Source of the DNA: Pleurotus djamor
Lineage: Eukaryota; Basidiomycota; Agaricomycetes; Agaricales; Pleurotaceae
Assembly: GCA_029747585.1 (NCBI GenBank)
Contig: JAPEVF010000214.1
Location: 3,749 to 67,748 of the forward strand
Length of the DNA stretch: 64,000 nucleotides
Direction of reading: 5' to 3'
Both the position numbers and the translations under genes were made by a program. Below the pieces are notes generated by a model. It made no database searches and was not told the DNA's origin. It saw nothing but the letters and a program-made list of their open reading frames with translations. This document shows, in pieces, positions 48,338 to 57,695 of this stretch (position 1 is the first letter of the stretch; each line of letters begins with the position of its first letter).

Positions 48338-48359
48338 TGATCGAGCACGTGCTCGATCA
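48338..48359. promoter_or_regulatory. 22-bp perfect palindrome with E-box core upstream of the purine gene
   Basis: A perfect 22-base palindrome whose arms are TGATCGAG and CTCGATCA around a GCACGTGC centre. CACGTG is the core bound by basic helix-loop-helix factors such as fungal Pho4, Cbf1 or SREBP-like proteins. It lies 85 bp upstream of the ATG at 48444 and 171 bp past the stop of the preceding gene, so it most likely belongs to the purine-gene promoter. Binding is an inference. Confidence 0.55.
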
Positions 48360-48443
48360 GTTCGGGTATTTCGGAGGAGATAAAATTTGTGAACTTTGGA
48401 AGATGGAATTGTAGACACCTATATCTAACGCATCTCACCCGAG

Positions 48444-50617
48444 ATGTCGCAGCCAATCGGTATGACTACATCTCTACATTAAGCCGTCGCATTGACTCAA
48501 CGATCGCAGCCTTGCTCTCCGTCTACGACAAGACAAACCTCCTTGACCTCGCAAAGGGCCTTGATGCTGCTGGAGTCCGATTACTTGGATCTGGAGGCAC
48601 GGCNAAAAAAGATCAGGGAAGCTGGAATCAAAATAGAGTTCGTCGGGCAGAATATTGTGCTGTGACAGTCATTTTAACAAGCGTGGATGTGCAGGGATGT
48701 GTCAGATATCACCAAGGCTCCAGAAATGCTTGGAGGTCGGGTGAAAACCTTACATCCTGCCGTCCACGGAGGTACGCACGCTACTCTACCCGCAAGACAT
48801 GTTTCTTTGCTGAACTGTCACTAGGAATTCTCGCCCGCTCCATCGCAAGCGATGAACAAGATCTGCAAGCCCAAAATATCTCCCCTATTTCAATCGTTGT
48901 TTGCAACCTGTATCCATTTTCATCTACCATCGCCCAGCCAAACTGCACTCTCGAAGCTGCGGTCGAGGAGATCGATATTGGAGGTGTTACTTTACTCCGA
49001 GCGGCAGCAAAGAATCATGCCCGCGTTTCAGTCCTCTCAGATCCCGCCGATTACGCTGACTTTCTCGATGCCTGGACGAAAAGCGCGAACGCGGATGTGG
49101 GACAGACGTTGAGGAGCAAGTTGGCTTTGAAAGCATTTGAAATGACTGCGAAGTACGACGACGCCATCAGCGGATATTTTAGGGAGCAGTACGCTTCGGC
49201 TGAATTGCCATCGGACAAGTTGGCTGGACCCGTTCAGAGAATTGCTCTGCGATACGGTGCCAACCCGCACCAAAAGCCCGCCCAGGCCTATGTCACAGAG
49301 GGAGCGCTTCCTTTCAAAGGTGAGCGACGAAATGTCCACCATCTGAAAAATGACTCACCTCTGCGGACAGTCCTATGCGGATCGCCTGGATATATCAACC
49401 TTCTTGATGCGCTAAACTCGTATGCTCTGGTCAAGGAGCTCCAGGAAGCCCTTCAACTACCCGCGGCGGCATCGTTCAAGCATGTATCTCCTGCTGGCGC
49501 AGCCATTGGCTTGGAGCTCGATGACACTGAGAAGCAAGTGTACGGAGTTGATGACCTAAAGGAGCCGTTGACACCTCTTGCTTGCGCCTATGCACGCGCC
49601 CGAGGTATTCATTCTGATGAAATAATACATTAGATCCCCTCCTGACATAGAATGTTTCAGGTGCTGACCGTATGTCTTCGTTTGGCGATTTCATTGCCCT
49701 TTCTGCACCCTGTGATCTTGCTACAGCCAAGATTGTCTCGCGTGAGGTTTCTGACGGTATCATCGCTCCCGGTTACGCCCCGGAGGCACTCGACGTACTG
49801 AGCAAGAAGAAGGGAGGAAAGTATTGCGTGCTTGAGGTGAGCTTGGTCACCAAAGGGTTCGAACGAGAAATAACAAGGATTCTTGCAGATTGATCCTGCG
49901 TACGAACCAGCTGAGATCGAAACGAAGCAAGTCTTCGGAGTACACCTCCAGCAACGCAGAAATAATGCGAAGATCGATCCTAAACTCTTCGAAAACGTCG
50001 TCAGCAAGAACAAAGATGTTTGTCTAAATTCACCTAACTGCTTGATGTCGCTGACGCGGGTGTAGTTACCCCAAGCTGCTCTTACGGACTTGATCGTGGC
50101 CACTCTCGCTTTGAAGTACACACAGTCCAATAGCGTGTCCTACGCAACTAGAGGTGCCATCATCGGTCTAGGAGCTGGACAACAGTCCCGTATCCACTGC
50201 ACGCGACTAGCCGGTGGTAAAGCCGACCTTTGGTGGCTACGCCATCATCCTCGCGTTCTGAGCCTTCCATTCAAGAAAGGTGTCAAACGCGCTGAGAAAG
50301 CCAACGCCATTGATTTGTACGTTGGTGGTGAGGTTCTTGAGGGCGGCGAGAAGACCGCTTGGGAAAGCCTCTTCGAAGGTTCGGTTGAACCTTTGAGCGA
50401 GAGCGAAAGGAAAGAATGGGCCGCCAAACTCGATGGAGTGGCTTGTTCGAGCGACGCGTTCTTCCCATTCCCGGACAACGTCCACAGGGCCAGGCGGAGT
50501 GGTGTCAAATATCTCGCTGCGCCGAGTGGTAGCGTGATGGACGCAGAATGCATCAAAGCTGCAGACGAGCACGACATCGTCTTTTCTCATACTTCGTTGC
50601 GGCTCTTCCATCATTAG
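48444..50617 (+). CDS. ADE16/ADE17 orthologue: Bifunctional AICAR transformylase / IMP cyclohydrolase (PurH)
   Basis: Exons 48444-48459, 48510-48637, 48695-48771, 48825-49319, 49371-49604, 49661-49836, 49889-50017 and 50066-50617. Leaving out the N at 48604, the coding length is 1806 bases, 601 aa, normal for eukaryotic PurH. It catalyses the last two steps of purine synthesis: formyl transfer from 10-formyl-THF to AICAR, then ring closure to IMP. The cyclohydrolase part begins [20 protein letters not shown] and includes LLGSGGTAKKIREAG and [15 protein letters not shown]. The transformylase part includes [60 protein letters not shown] and [13 protein letters not shown]. Exon 1 is only 16 bases. 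One donor is GTTCGT and one is GTTTGT. The gene is intact if the N is a spurious base. Confidence 0.95.
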
Positions 50618-50767
50618 AGTAAAATGTAAGAATTTATTCAGATTTATTGGACAATTATTGGAGGAACGCTCGGAGTGCGATGACCCCTGAAACTAACAAG
50701 TGCAAATGTGCACGTAGCAGGCCAGCGTTGTCAATTCCGTCATTCACTTTCTTATTTCCTTACCACC

Positions 50768-51633
50768 ATGTCGCACGAAGGCCACACACACGCACCTGGC
50801 GAATCGCATTCGCATTCGCATGCACCCCAGCAGCAGCAACAAATGATGCCACAACCACCTGACCCCGTCATGCAAGCCTTGATAGACCAGTCGTTCACAC
50901 CGGTTCCAATATCCCTCACAGAAAAGCAGTCTCAGGTGCACTGCGAGAAACATAACCTCGAAAAATGCGACGACTGCGATGTGGACTTTGTCAATTTGAA
51001 CCGACTGTCAAAGCTGCTCGTCAACAATCCGAACCTTCTTTGTCCTCCGCCTGCAAACGTCATAACCCAGAAATTGACCCAGGCTATTACGACGACGAAA
51101 GAGGAGGGGAATGTACGTCTCATTCTTTCAGACTTCTTGCTTTGTGACGCGTTCTAATGACGTGACACGTTAGGCATTCTTCAAAATGGGTCGTCATGGG
51201 CAGGCTCTTGGCCGATACAACATGGCGGCAGCAATGGCTGTCCAACGACCGCCTTGGGAAGCTAATCAACTCATGCGGGAGGAGCTGTCAACTGTCATTT
51301 CCAATCGTTCAGCAACTCTGTTCGAATCTGGCGACTATATTGGTGCTCTCGTGGACGCTGAAACGGTGGTCCAGTTACGAAGGAACTGGTCAAAAGGTCA
51401 CTTCCGAAGGGCGAAGGCAATGGTCGGGCTGGGTGCTTTGGATGAAGCCGCTGACGCTGTGCGATTAGGGCTGTCATTTGAACCTACCAACGCAGTGAGT
51501 ACAAATCCCTTTGCCTCCTAAGGTCCATTCATACCAGCTAACCCATTCGTTCCTCTAGGAATTGACTGGCTATCTTGCTGAAATAGAGCGGATGATACAA
51601 GCTAAAGAAGCTCCCTCTAGGGAGACCTCATGA
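50768..51633 (+). CDS. SEC72: SEC72-type TPR subunit of the ER translocation complex
   Basis: Three exons, 50768-51112, 51174-51494 and 51559-51633, give 246 aa. After a His/Gln-rich N-terminus (HSHSHAPQQQQQMM) comes a cysteine-containing segment, CEKHNLEKCDDCDVDFVNLN, then NNPNLLCPPP, then tetratricopeptide repeats from about residue 105: KEEGNAFFKMGRHGQALGRY, ELSTVISNRSATLFESGDYI and GHFRRAKAMVGLGALDEAAD. This layout matches fungal Sec72, a cytosolic-face partner of Sec63/Sec62 in post-translational import into the ER, where its TPR groove contacts cytosolic Hsp70. It begins 150 bp after the purine gene, a tight tandem arrangement. Junctions GTACGT...GTTAG and GTGAGT...TCTAG keep frame. Confidence 0.88.
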
Positions 51634-52020
51634 TGATACCCATGTTGATGCTTTGTATTCACCCTTTTCTCGATTCCTTGTGATCATGTCTGAATGTGTC
51701 GCGCTACCGACTTGCTCTGATTAGTTGTTCAAGGTGCGGCTTCCTCGTAACACGGGAGACCAGACCTTTGTCAAATTGCCCATCCTTTGCAATACCGCTG
51801 CTCAGTGGTTTCACATCCGTCCGATTATCAATTTCTCTGAGCGGCGCCATGTCGCCCCCACCTACCGTCGAAATCAATTTCATTCTCGGCTGTGTCGTTT
51901 GATTCATGTGTTGGCAGAACACCAATAATAACGCCGCCGCTCCCAGCTCTGTCACGATGATACGGCTAGATATGAATGTATGTTGTTTCGATATTTCCCC
52001 ATAAAAGCAGTGATCAAGAA
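51634..52020. other. Intergenic, convergent 3' ends
   Basis: Spacer between SEC72 (plus) and the family-B gene B2 (minus). Frames here are short; no gene supported. It is the boundary between the conserved block and the A/B array. Confidence 0.45.
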
Positions 52021-52350
52021 CTACTGGTCAGGTTCACATGCGCGAGAACAGTGACACTTGAGCGACGAATCCATTTCGTCGGTGAGGCGCAACAGCTCGC
52101 GAGCCGCCAGAATGAGATCTGTCGATGTGGTTTGGCTAACATTCGTGAAGACGCGGATGAAGGTCTCGCTTTCCGCGCCTTGACGACAGGGCACTCCCAT
52201 TAACTTGATGAAAAAGTTAATGAAGCCTCCAAGGTTCCTGAGCAATGAATAGTCGTACTCAAGGGGGTACGTTTCCATGTATTCCCACTCTCCACGCATA
52301 GGAGTATGACGGGCTTGGATGCGCGCATCCTTGCCCCTGGTAAACTGCAT
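52021..52350 (-). CDS. Divergent family B protein, member B2
   Basis: A single open frame of 109 aa starting MQFTRGKDARIQ. The second half matches the third exon of the other B members: ETFIRVFTNVSQ corresponds to EVFIQVFSNSSQ of B1, then LILAARELLRLTDEMDSSLKCHC corresponds to the ARELLRISSDTDKTLKWHC region of B3. The N-terminal half has no Y-x-x-AWR or QW-x-QGY block, so this is either a shortened, diverged member or a pseudogene that kept a frame. It follows the family-A gene A1 by 90 bp on the same strand. Confidence 0.5.
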   Translation of the reverse strand: MQFTRGKDARIQARHTPMRGEWEYMETYPLEYDYSLLRNLGGFINFFIKLMGVPCRQGAESETFIRVFTNVSQTTSTDLILAARELLRLTDEMDSSLKCHCSRACEPDQ

Positions 52351-52440
52351 TTGTGGACAAAGGTTTTAGAACGCTTGTTCGCTGAGGACTAATGACTTGG
52401 ACGATGGAAGGTATAGTCATAAAGTAGTCAATTCTACAGC

Positions 52441-53475
52441 TTACTCCTCGCCCCTCGCTGAGATCTCCTGCTGCGCCAAACGTCCAAGGTAACGTTCGAT
52501 CCATTCTAAGTACCTGTCTGAAACATTGGTCCCTAGTCGCATCGGTTTTGTCCATCCTTGGTCGTACGGGACGTCGGCGTTCTCTGGTTGACTGAAGGAC
52601 CCGGTACCTTTCGCGCGCCAATATTTTTCGATGTCTTCCATCGAGAATGGACCTTCGCCTGCTTGATCAACAACATCTGCCGCCGCTTCGTCCAAATCCG
52701 CGAGTTCTTGAGCTGCCGTGGGAGTGACAAAGTCGACGCTGATATCCTCGATGTTTATCCGGTCTTCCTCCTCCTCCTCGTTCACATCCAGATCCAAACC
52801 TCTCAGATACTCCGTCAAATTGAACGGATAATCAGGGTTCTCGTCACGGCCTTTCACCCGGCAACACCACCAACCTCCAGTGGCGACAATCAAGATGACC
52901 ATTTTTTGGTGGCCAAACTTCGGCATCGAGAAGAGGCATTCAGATTGTCCTTCGGACTGGCTTTGTGCCTTGAACAGAACGGCCCAAACACGATCAACAT
53001 ATCGATCTAAAGGAGAATGACGCGACGGGGGAGGTTTCTGCTCGACTAGGATTGGCACTTGTGCTCGCCGAACGCGGAGCTCTCGCTCGACAGCCCATGG
53101 CAACCTCAAGAAAATGGAGCTGAGGTATTCGAACACGGTGGAAACCACTGATACATCTCGAACTTCAAGGGTCGGAAGGATGACGGAGTTATCAACCTGG
53201 ACCCCCCTTGCTTCGCCGTCCGCTGTTGTGACTATGGAGTCGATAGATGTGTCTGCGTTCGTCGGATCTTTTGGGGAGGTGTAGAGTCCGTATTGAGGAC
53301 AAACCAGGAACCCATCGGGATAACAGCTGCACAAGCGGAATAGGATCGCGTTCCAGGTGGCATAAGAACTGTCCTCAACGCGGCGGCTATTATACCTAGT
53401 CGACAACGCAAAGAGGAGGGAAGAGTAGATTGATGCTACCGTTGTGCTTCCCCAGTCTAGCGTCCAGAAAGGCAT
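52441..53475 (-). CDS. Family A protein, member A1 (unrecognised family)
   Basis: Intronless, 344 aa from the ATG at 53475, chosen because the paralogue A2 aligns from its own start; the frame is open to 53586 but the extra residues do not align. Shared with A2: LLFALSTRYN-x-RR-like, SSYATWNAIL, VCPQYGLY-SP-DPT, ARGVQVDNSVILPT, RVRRAQVPILVEQK, EGQSECLFSMPKFGHQ and ILIVATGGWW. The C-terminal part after an acidic stretch is also shared (GPFSMEDIEKYW, MRLGTNVSDRYL). The strand ending in E-x-K followed by a Gln-containing helix would fit a PD-(D/E)XK nuclease-like core, but I cannot confirm it. No signal peptide or membrane segment. It follows B3 by 293 bp on the same strand. Confidence 0.75.
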   Translation of the reverse strand: MPFWTLDWGSTTVASIYSSLLFALSTRYNSRRVEDSSYATWNAILFRLCSCYPDGFLVCPQYGLYTSPKDPTNADTSIDSIVTTADGEARGVQVDNSVILPTLEVRDVSVVSTVFEYLSSIFLRLPWAVERELRVRRAQVPILVEQKPPPSRHSPLDRYVDRVWAVLFKAQSQSEGQSECLFSMPKFGHQKMVILIVATGGWWCCRVKGRDENPDYPFNLTEYLRGLDLDVNEEEEEDRINIEDISVDFVTPTAAQELADLDEAAADVVDQAGEGPFSMEDIEKYWRAKGTGSFSQPENADVPYDQGWTKPMRLGTNVSDRYLEWIERYLGRLAQQEISARGEE

Positions 53476-53767
53476 GTCGATGGGCGATGTTGGGGCAATG
53501 AGAATGCATGACTTTGAGACTGCTTTCTTATAAAGGTAGCGAGAGCGGAAAAGACAGGATGTACCCGAGCACAAACCCTCCCGCACGATTCAACGGATCG
53601 GCGATGTTTCAAATCGGGTAGCAAGATCCAATTCAAGGGTCACTCTTCAAGCTTCACGCCTCAGGCTTCAGGCTTCAGGAACAATTCCATGTAGAAAACA
53701 AGCGGCTCAAGAGCCGTTGACCAGAACAATCTTGAAAATGACATACAAAGGAGGGATTACTGGAATA

Positions 53768-54364
53768 TCAAATACGGGGCTTATATCGCTCGATAGGATT
53801 GTAACAATGCCACTTCAACGTCTTATCTGTATCGCTCGAGATACGAAGCAACTCTCGAGATGCCTGTATGATCTCGTTAGCCCTTGGTTGAGCTTGTGAC
53901 TCGTCGATACACTGTTGCGAAGAGTTGGAAAAGAGTTCGACGAAAACCTCAAATTCCGCATTGTGGTAGGGTATCAACCAAACTTTCGCATATGCCCCCG
54001 TCCTGTGGTATGGTGTCAAGAGAGGATGAAGGTCATAGAGGATAGAGGAAAGCGTACCCAAACCGTTCTGCGTGACGTTGCGCCTTCCATTGCTCTCGTA
54101 TGCAAATCTCGAGGTGAACGGGGTTGAACAAGTCGTACCCAGTGGGACCGTAGTGAGCCAAGTTGTCCCGTAGTTCCTTGAGAGGCATTCTCCAGGCATA
54201 GCCGTATGATGGAATGCGGTGGGGCTTGGGGGAGAGGACTACTGTGCGGGCAATAGGTGGTGGGTCGTCGAGACCTTCCCTTGTGAAAGGCACGAGCTTA
54301 TTGCGTGCACTGCATGGTGTTTAGAGTAGTTCAAAAAGCAGATGGGAGAAGGAGCTTACGACAT
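53768..54364 (-). CDS. Family B protein, member B3
   Basis: Exons (minus) 54360-54364, 54058-54309 and 53768-54002 give 163 aa. Exon 1 is five bases (ATGTC) followed by GTAAGC...TGCAG. The protein begins MSARNKLVPFTREGLDDPPP; the Y-x-x-AWR block reads PSYGYAWRMPLKELRDNL, exon 2 ends WKAQRHAERFG, and exon 3 contains FEVFVELFSNSSQQ and the terminal DKTLKWHCYNPIERYKPRI. It is closest to B1 (same GYAWR subgroup). It lies upstream of A1 on the same strand, the B-to-A order also seen for B5-A2 and B7 plus the A relic. Function unknown. Confidence 0.75.
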
Positions 54365-56092
54365 TGATGTTCGTCGTGAAAGACAAGCTGGCGGCGCGTT
54401 TCTGAGAAGTTGGTTTCGCGTCGATCCGTTTAATAAGTCCGTCAAGCCCAAGTTCACGTGTTGTGGGTCCATATTTACGCATTTACGTGCAGGGTGTTCC
54501 CACGACTATAGGAGTCTCCCTATCCTAGTTCAGAGCCGGCCGTTGTCCTTTGTGGTACCACAAAGGCAAAATATCAGTTTACTTTCAGCTCAATATTTTG
54601 AAGTCGCTTGAAATGGCTTTGAAAGTGCTGACCTACATATGTGCAAAGGTGAAGGCGGCCCTCCAGCTAAACAAGGTAGATCTCGACCCCAAATCTGCCC
54701 TCCATCGATGGACTGGCACTACCAATGTCAATTCGCTCGGGCTTGTGGATATTGTGCCTGTAACTTGCTGCTTGGTTAGGCAGCTGCGGTATGATTCGAG
54801 TAACTTCATCCGATGATGGATAAATGACTTGAATAAGGCCCGGGGGTTGAATATGGCTGCTGACAATGGGCTATAGCCATACAAACGCCTTTGAGAGATC
54901 AGTAAATCAGGAGCTTCTTGGGTACATACGGTTCACATGTCTCTACCCGTAACCTAAGGGACGTGCCCGGCGATAATAATATCTCAATATTTTGGACAGC
55001 GGTGTGCCAGTTTGCTAGGTCTGGTCATGACAATGATAGCTACAAGCTATGTAACTATAAAACAAGCAACTCAAGTTCCTACTCTAAGAGCAATGTCCCA
55101 ATCTCAGCGTGGTGCTGTATATCTTTTCAATGGAGACATTTGAAGGGGCTGATGGGGCACACAAATTGTCACAAAAGCGACAACCTAGGTTGAGTACTTG
55201 GTGAAACTTGAAGAGAATACATCCAAACGTCCGGCATCTGGCGAGAGGAAGGCACTAATGGAAGAGGTAGTGATCGGCACTGCAAACGGAGGGGTCTTCC
55301 CATTTGCAAGTTCACCATTGTTCCTCAGCGCCGATCTATCTAGGTTCGCATGGTGATCAGGTTGTCTCATCGTCCGGGATGGGTAGTATGACTCGAGTCA
55401 TTTCCCTGAACAAGGAATGACTTGTAGGAACGAGGCGGTCGTCAAGTTGTGACATAGCAAAGGTTTTTGAACACGGAATTTTGCGAAAGAAAGAGGAGAT
55501 TAGAAGGGGAAAGTTGACAGCGAGCTGTGAAGAGCACGTTACCACGTTAAACATGAGGATTCTGTGTATTTATCATGGGTTCTCGGTAATGTTCCAACTT
55601 CCTTCTGAGGTCCCGCTTTGATTTTGGTTTAGCAGAGAACAGTGCAAGTGAATACGAGAGTCTGGCAAACAGTGTATTCGCTGTAGGATTAAGGAATTAC
55701 GACGTCATAAATATGGTTAACAAGAGACGAACATATATAGGGAGCTGTGTGAGGCCTTGATAGCAAGGAGGACAACAGCCCTGAGCGTGAGTCACTCGAA
55801 CATCACGACCAAATCGCAACGCCTCATTGCTGTGCATAAGGATAGGCCCTGTCGAAGGGCGCGTACGGCGTGTAGAGAATTAGGGTGTTCAAATTTCGAG
55901 ATCGGTGCGCTGTGGTGGAGGTAGTAAGTACCCTGACTCGACCCTAGAGTCGTCGGCGAAAAAACAAGGACCCACAAGCGCCGTGTCAATATCTGCGCTG
56001 AATTTGGAATTCAATCCAGAATTCCATTGTTTAATCTAAACCCTGTCGACCACATGAGTCCGAGGAGAGAGGAGGGGGAAGCTGTGGCGTCA
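54365..56092. other. Intergenic inside the A/B array
   Basis: No A or B sequence is recognisable. Short frames at 54550-54816 (plus) and 55185-55554 (minus) lack motifs. A CCACGTG-free, AT-richer stretch with weak internal duplication (gtatgattcgagtaacttc near 54789 and gtatgactcgagtcatttc near 55386) is present. Confidence 0.4.
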
Positions 56093-56139
56093 CTAAGAGA
56101 GCCTTAAGTATCCTATGAAACTGTGTAGTCGATAAAGCA

Positions 56140-56456
56140 TGATGTTGGGGACGCCAAGATCGGCAAGACATTTGGACACGCTCCCGTCCTGTGACACGGG
56201 AATGAGAGGTAACAGAGGTCCTGAGGGGGAGAGTGCATACTCAGTCAGACCGTAGTAAGCTAAGTTTTGCCGGGGCATTCTCCAGGCATAGCCATAGGGC
56301 GGAACGCGATGCGGCTTGGGAGACAATCTTAATATGTGCGCAACTGGAGGTGATTTGTCAAGACGCTCTCGCGTCGAAGGGACGATACTGTTATGCCATC
56401 TGCAGAAAGTTCAGATTTATCCAGGACGTGCCAAGTGAGGAAGCAGCTTACGACGT
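56140..56456 (-). pseudogene. Family B pseudogene, member B4
   Basis: Aligns with B3 and B6. The five-base first exon reads ACGTC instead of ATGTC (56452-56456), so the start codon is lost, while the following GTAAGC...TGCAG intron is intact. Exon 2 keeps SPKPHRVPPYGYAWRMP but then loses bases before NLAYYGLTEYA, and the segment up to the exon 3 start (GACGGGAGCGTG, equivalent to GACGGGGGCATA of B3) is deleted and shifted. No long frame remains. Confidence 0.65.
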
Positions 56457-56896
56457 TGGTACAGATGTCCAGTGACAGCCCTACAAGTCACTGATTGTTC
56501 GATCGGGGGGAATACAGGGAACCATGGTCCATTCGAGCACCGTTTTCCAGACGGATGGAAAGCTTCCGTGAGGGTGCAAAAATGGTCTTGAGCCTTGAGC
56601 TGTAGAGGAGAACAATGGTTAGATCGCGAGCAGCGTGAGTCGCTAGGGTCGTATCTCGGTATTCACCGGTGACTCGGTGACTCGAGAACCCCGGGGGAAG
56701 GCATTTCCGAAGAGTTGGGCATCAGAATTTTCAGCGTAAAATTGACGAGCCTGAAGACTCCGTTGACGAGCACTGATGATTCAAACCAAAGGAAAGGGCA
56801 AGGAAAGGGTTCACACATAGGGGAAAGGCCGATAAGATAAACAATGTCTGTCATCTGACATCATCATCTTGAGAACTAGAAACTTCATACGAATCA
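56457..56896. other. Divergent spacer between B4 and B5
   Basis: Promoter space. A repeated ggtgactcggtgactcg is visible near 56668-56684. No gene supported. Confidence 0.45.
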
Positions 56897-57499
56897 TGCA
56901 GTGAGTCTCTTACCCTTCTTTCATCTAGCCATCCCTGATATTGTCATCCAGTCCCAGTGTACCCTTAACACGCGAACTATCAGACCCACCTGGCGTGTGC
57001 CATTCAGTCGTGGCATCCCCAGTGCGGCACGCCACTCCACTATACGTCGTCGCATGGCGTGTCACTCTTGCTGAGCTGCTTGACTGCTTCAGCAAGTACG
57101 ATCCGGAATGCAACAAAGAGACGTTGATGCGCTTCAATGGGATGCAGAAATTCATAAAGAAGCAATGGCGAGAGCAAGGATACATGGCTCGCTTCGGGTA
57201 AGTTCTTTTCGCTGCTGCGGCTTCTTTTCTTAGCTCTGAACGCTCCCGTACGTCTATCTAGGTTATGGGGAATGCCATCCGTGTTGAAGATACCACGGCG
57301 TGGCAAGGTCCCTCAGGAGGTTTTCCTACCCATCTTTTCGAACGCCTCCGCTAGCCTTTTAAACAAATCCCAGGCTGAAAACGCACCCGAACTACTTGCT
57401 GCTGCGCGAGACGTCTTACATCTAACCGAAGGGGCGAACCAGACGTTGAAATGGCATAGTATCGGTCCCATTGAGCCATACAAACCTCGTGTAAAATAG
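56897..57499 (+). CDS. Family B protein, member B5
   Basis: Exons 56897-56901, 56952-57197 and 57262-57499 give 162 aa. The five-base first exon (ATGCA) precedes a GTGAGT...TCCAG intron; the frame then reads PSVPLTRELSDPPGV. The AWR block is YVVAWRVTLAELLDCF, exon 2 ends QWREQGYMARFG, exon 3 contains EVFLPIFSNASASL and QTLKWHSIGPIEPYKPR. With B7 it forms a second subgroup (VAWR rather than GYAWR), about 95% alike. It precedes A2 by 197 bp on the same strand. Function unknown. Confidence 0.78.
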
Positions 57500-57695
57500 G
57501 TTCAATTGTCTTGTTGTTATCAACATTTCCATTGTCACTCCAAATCATTTCCCGCGGAAAATGTTATTAATAATTAATGCGTTGAATTGTAAGGAGATCC
57601 CCATCCGATCCCAACGCCCTTGCTCGTAGTCATTTACTTATAAGAAGGTTGAGTTAGCATCCAGTCAAAGACACCCCAGTACAACTGATACGACG

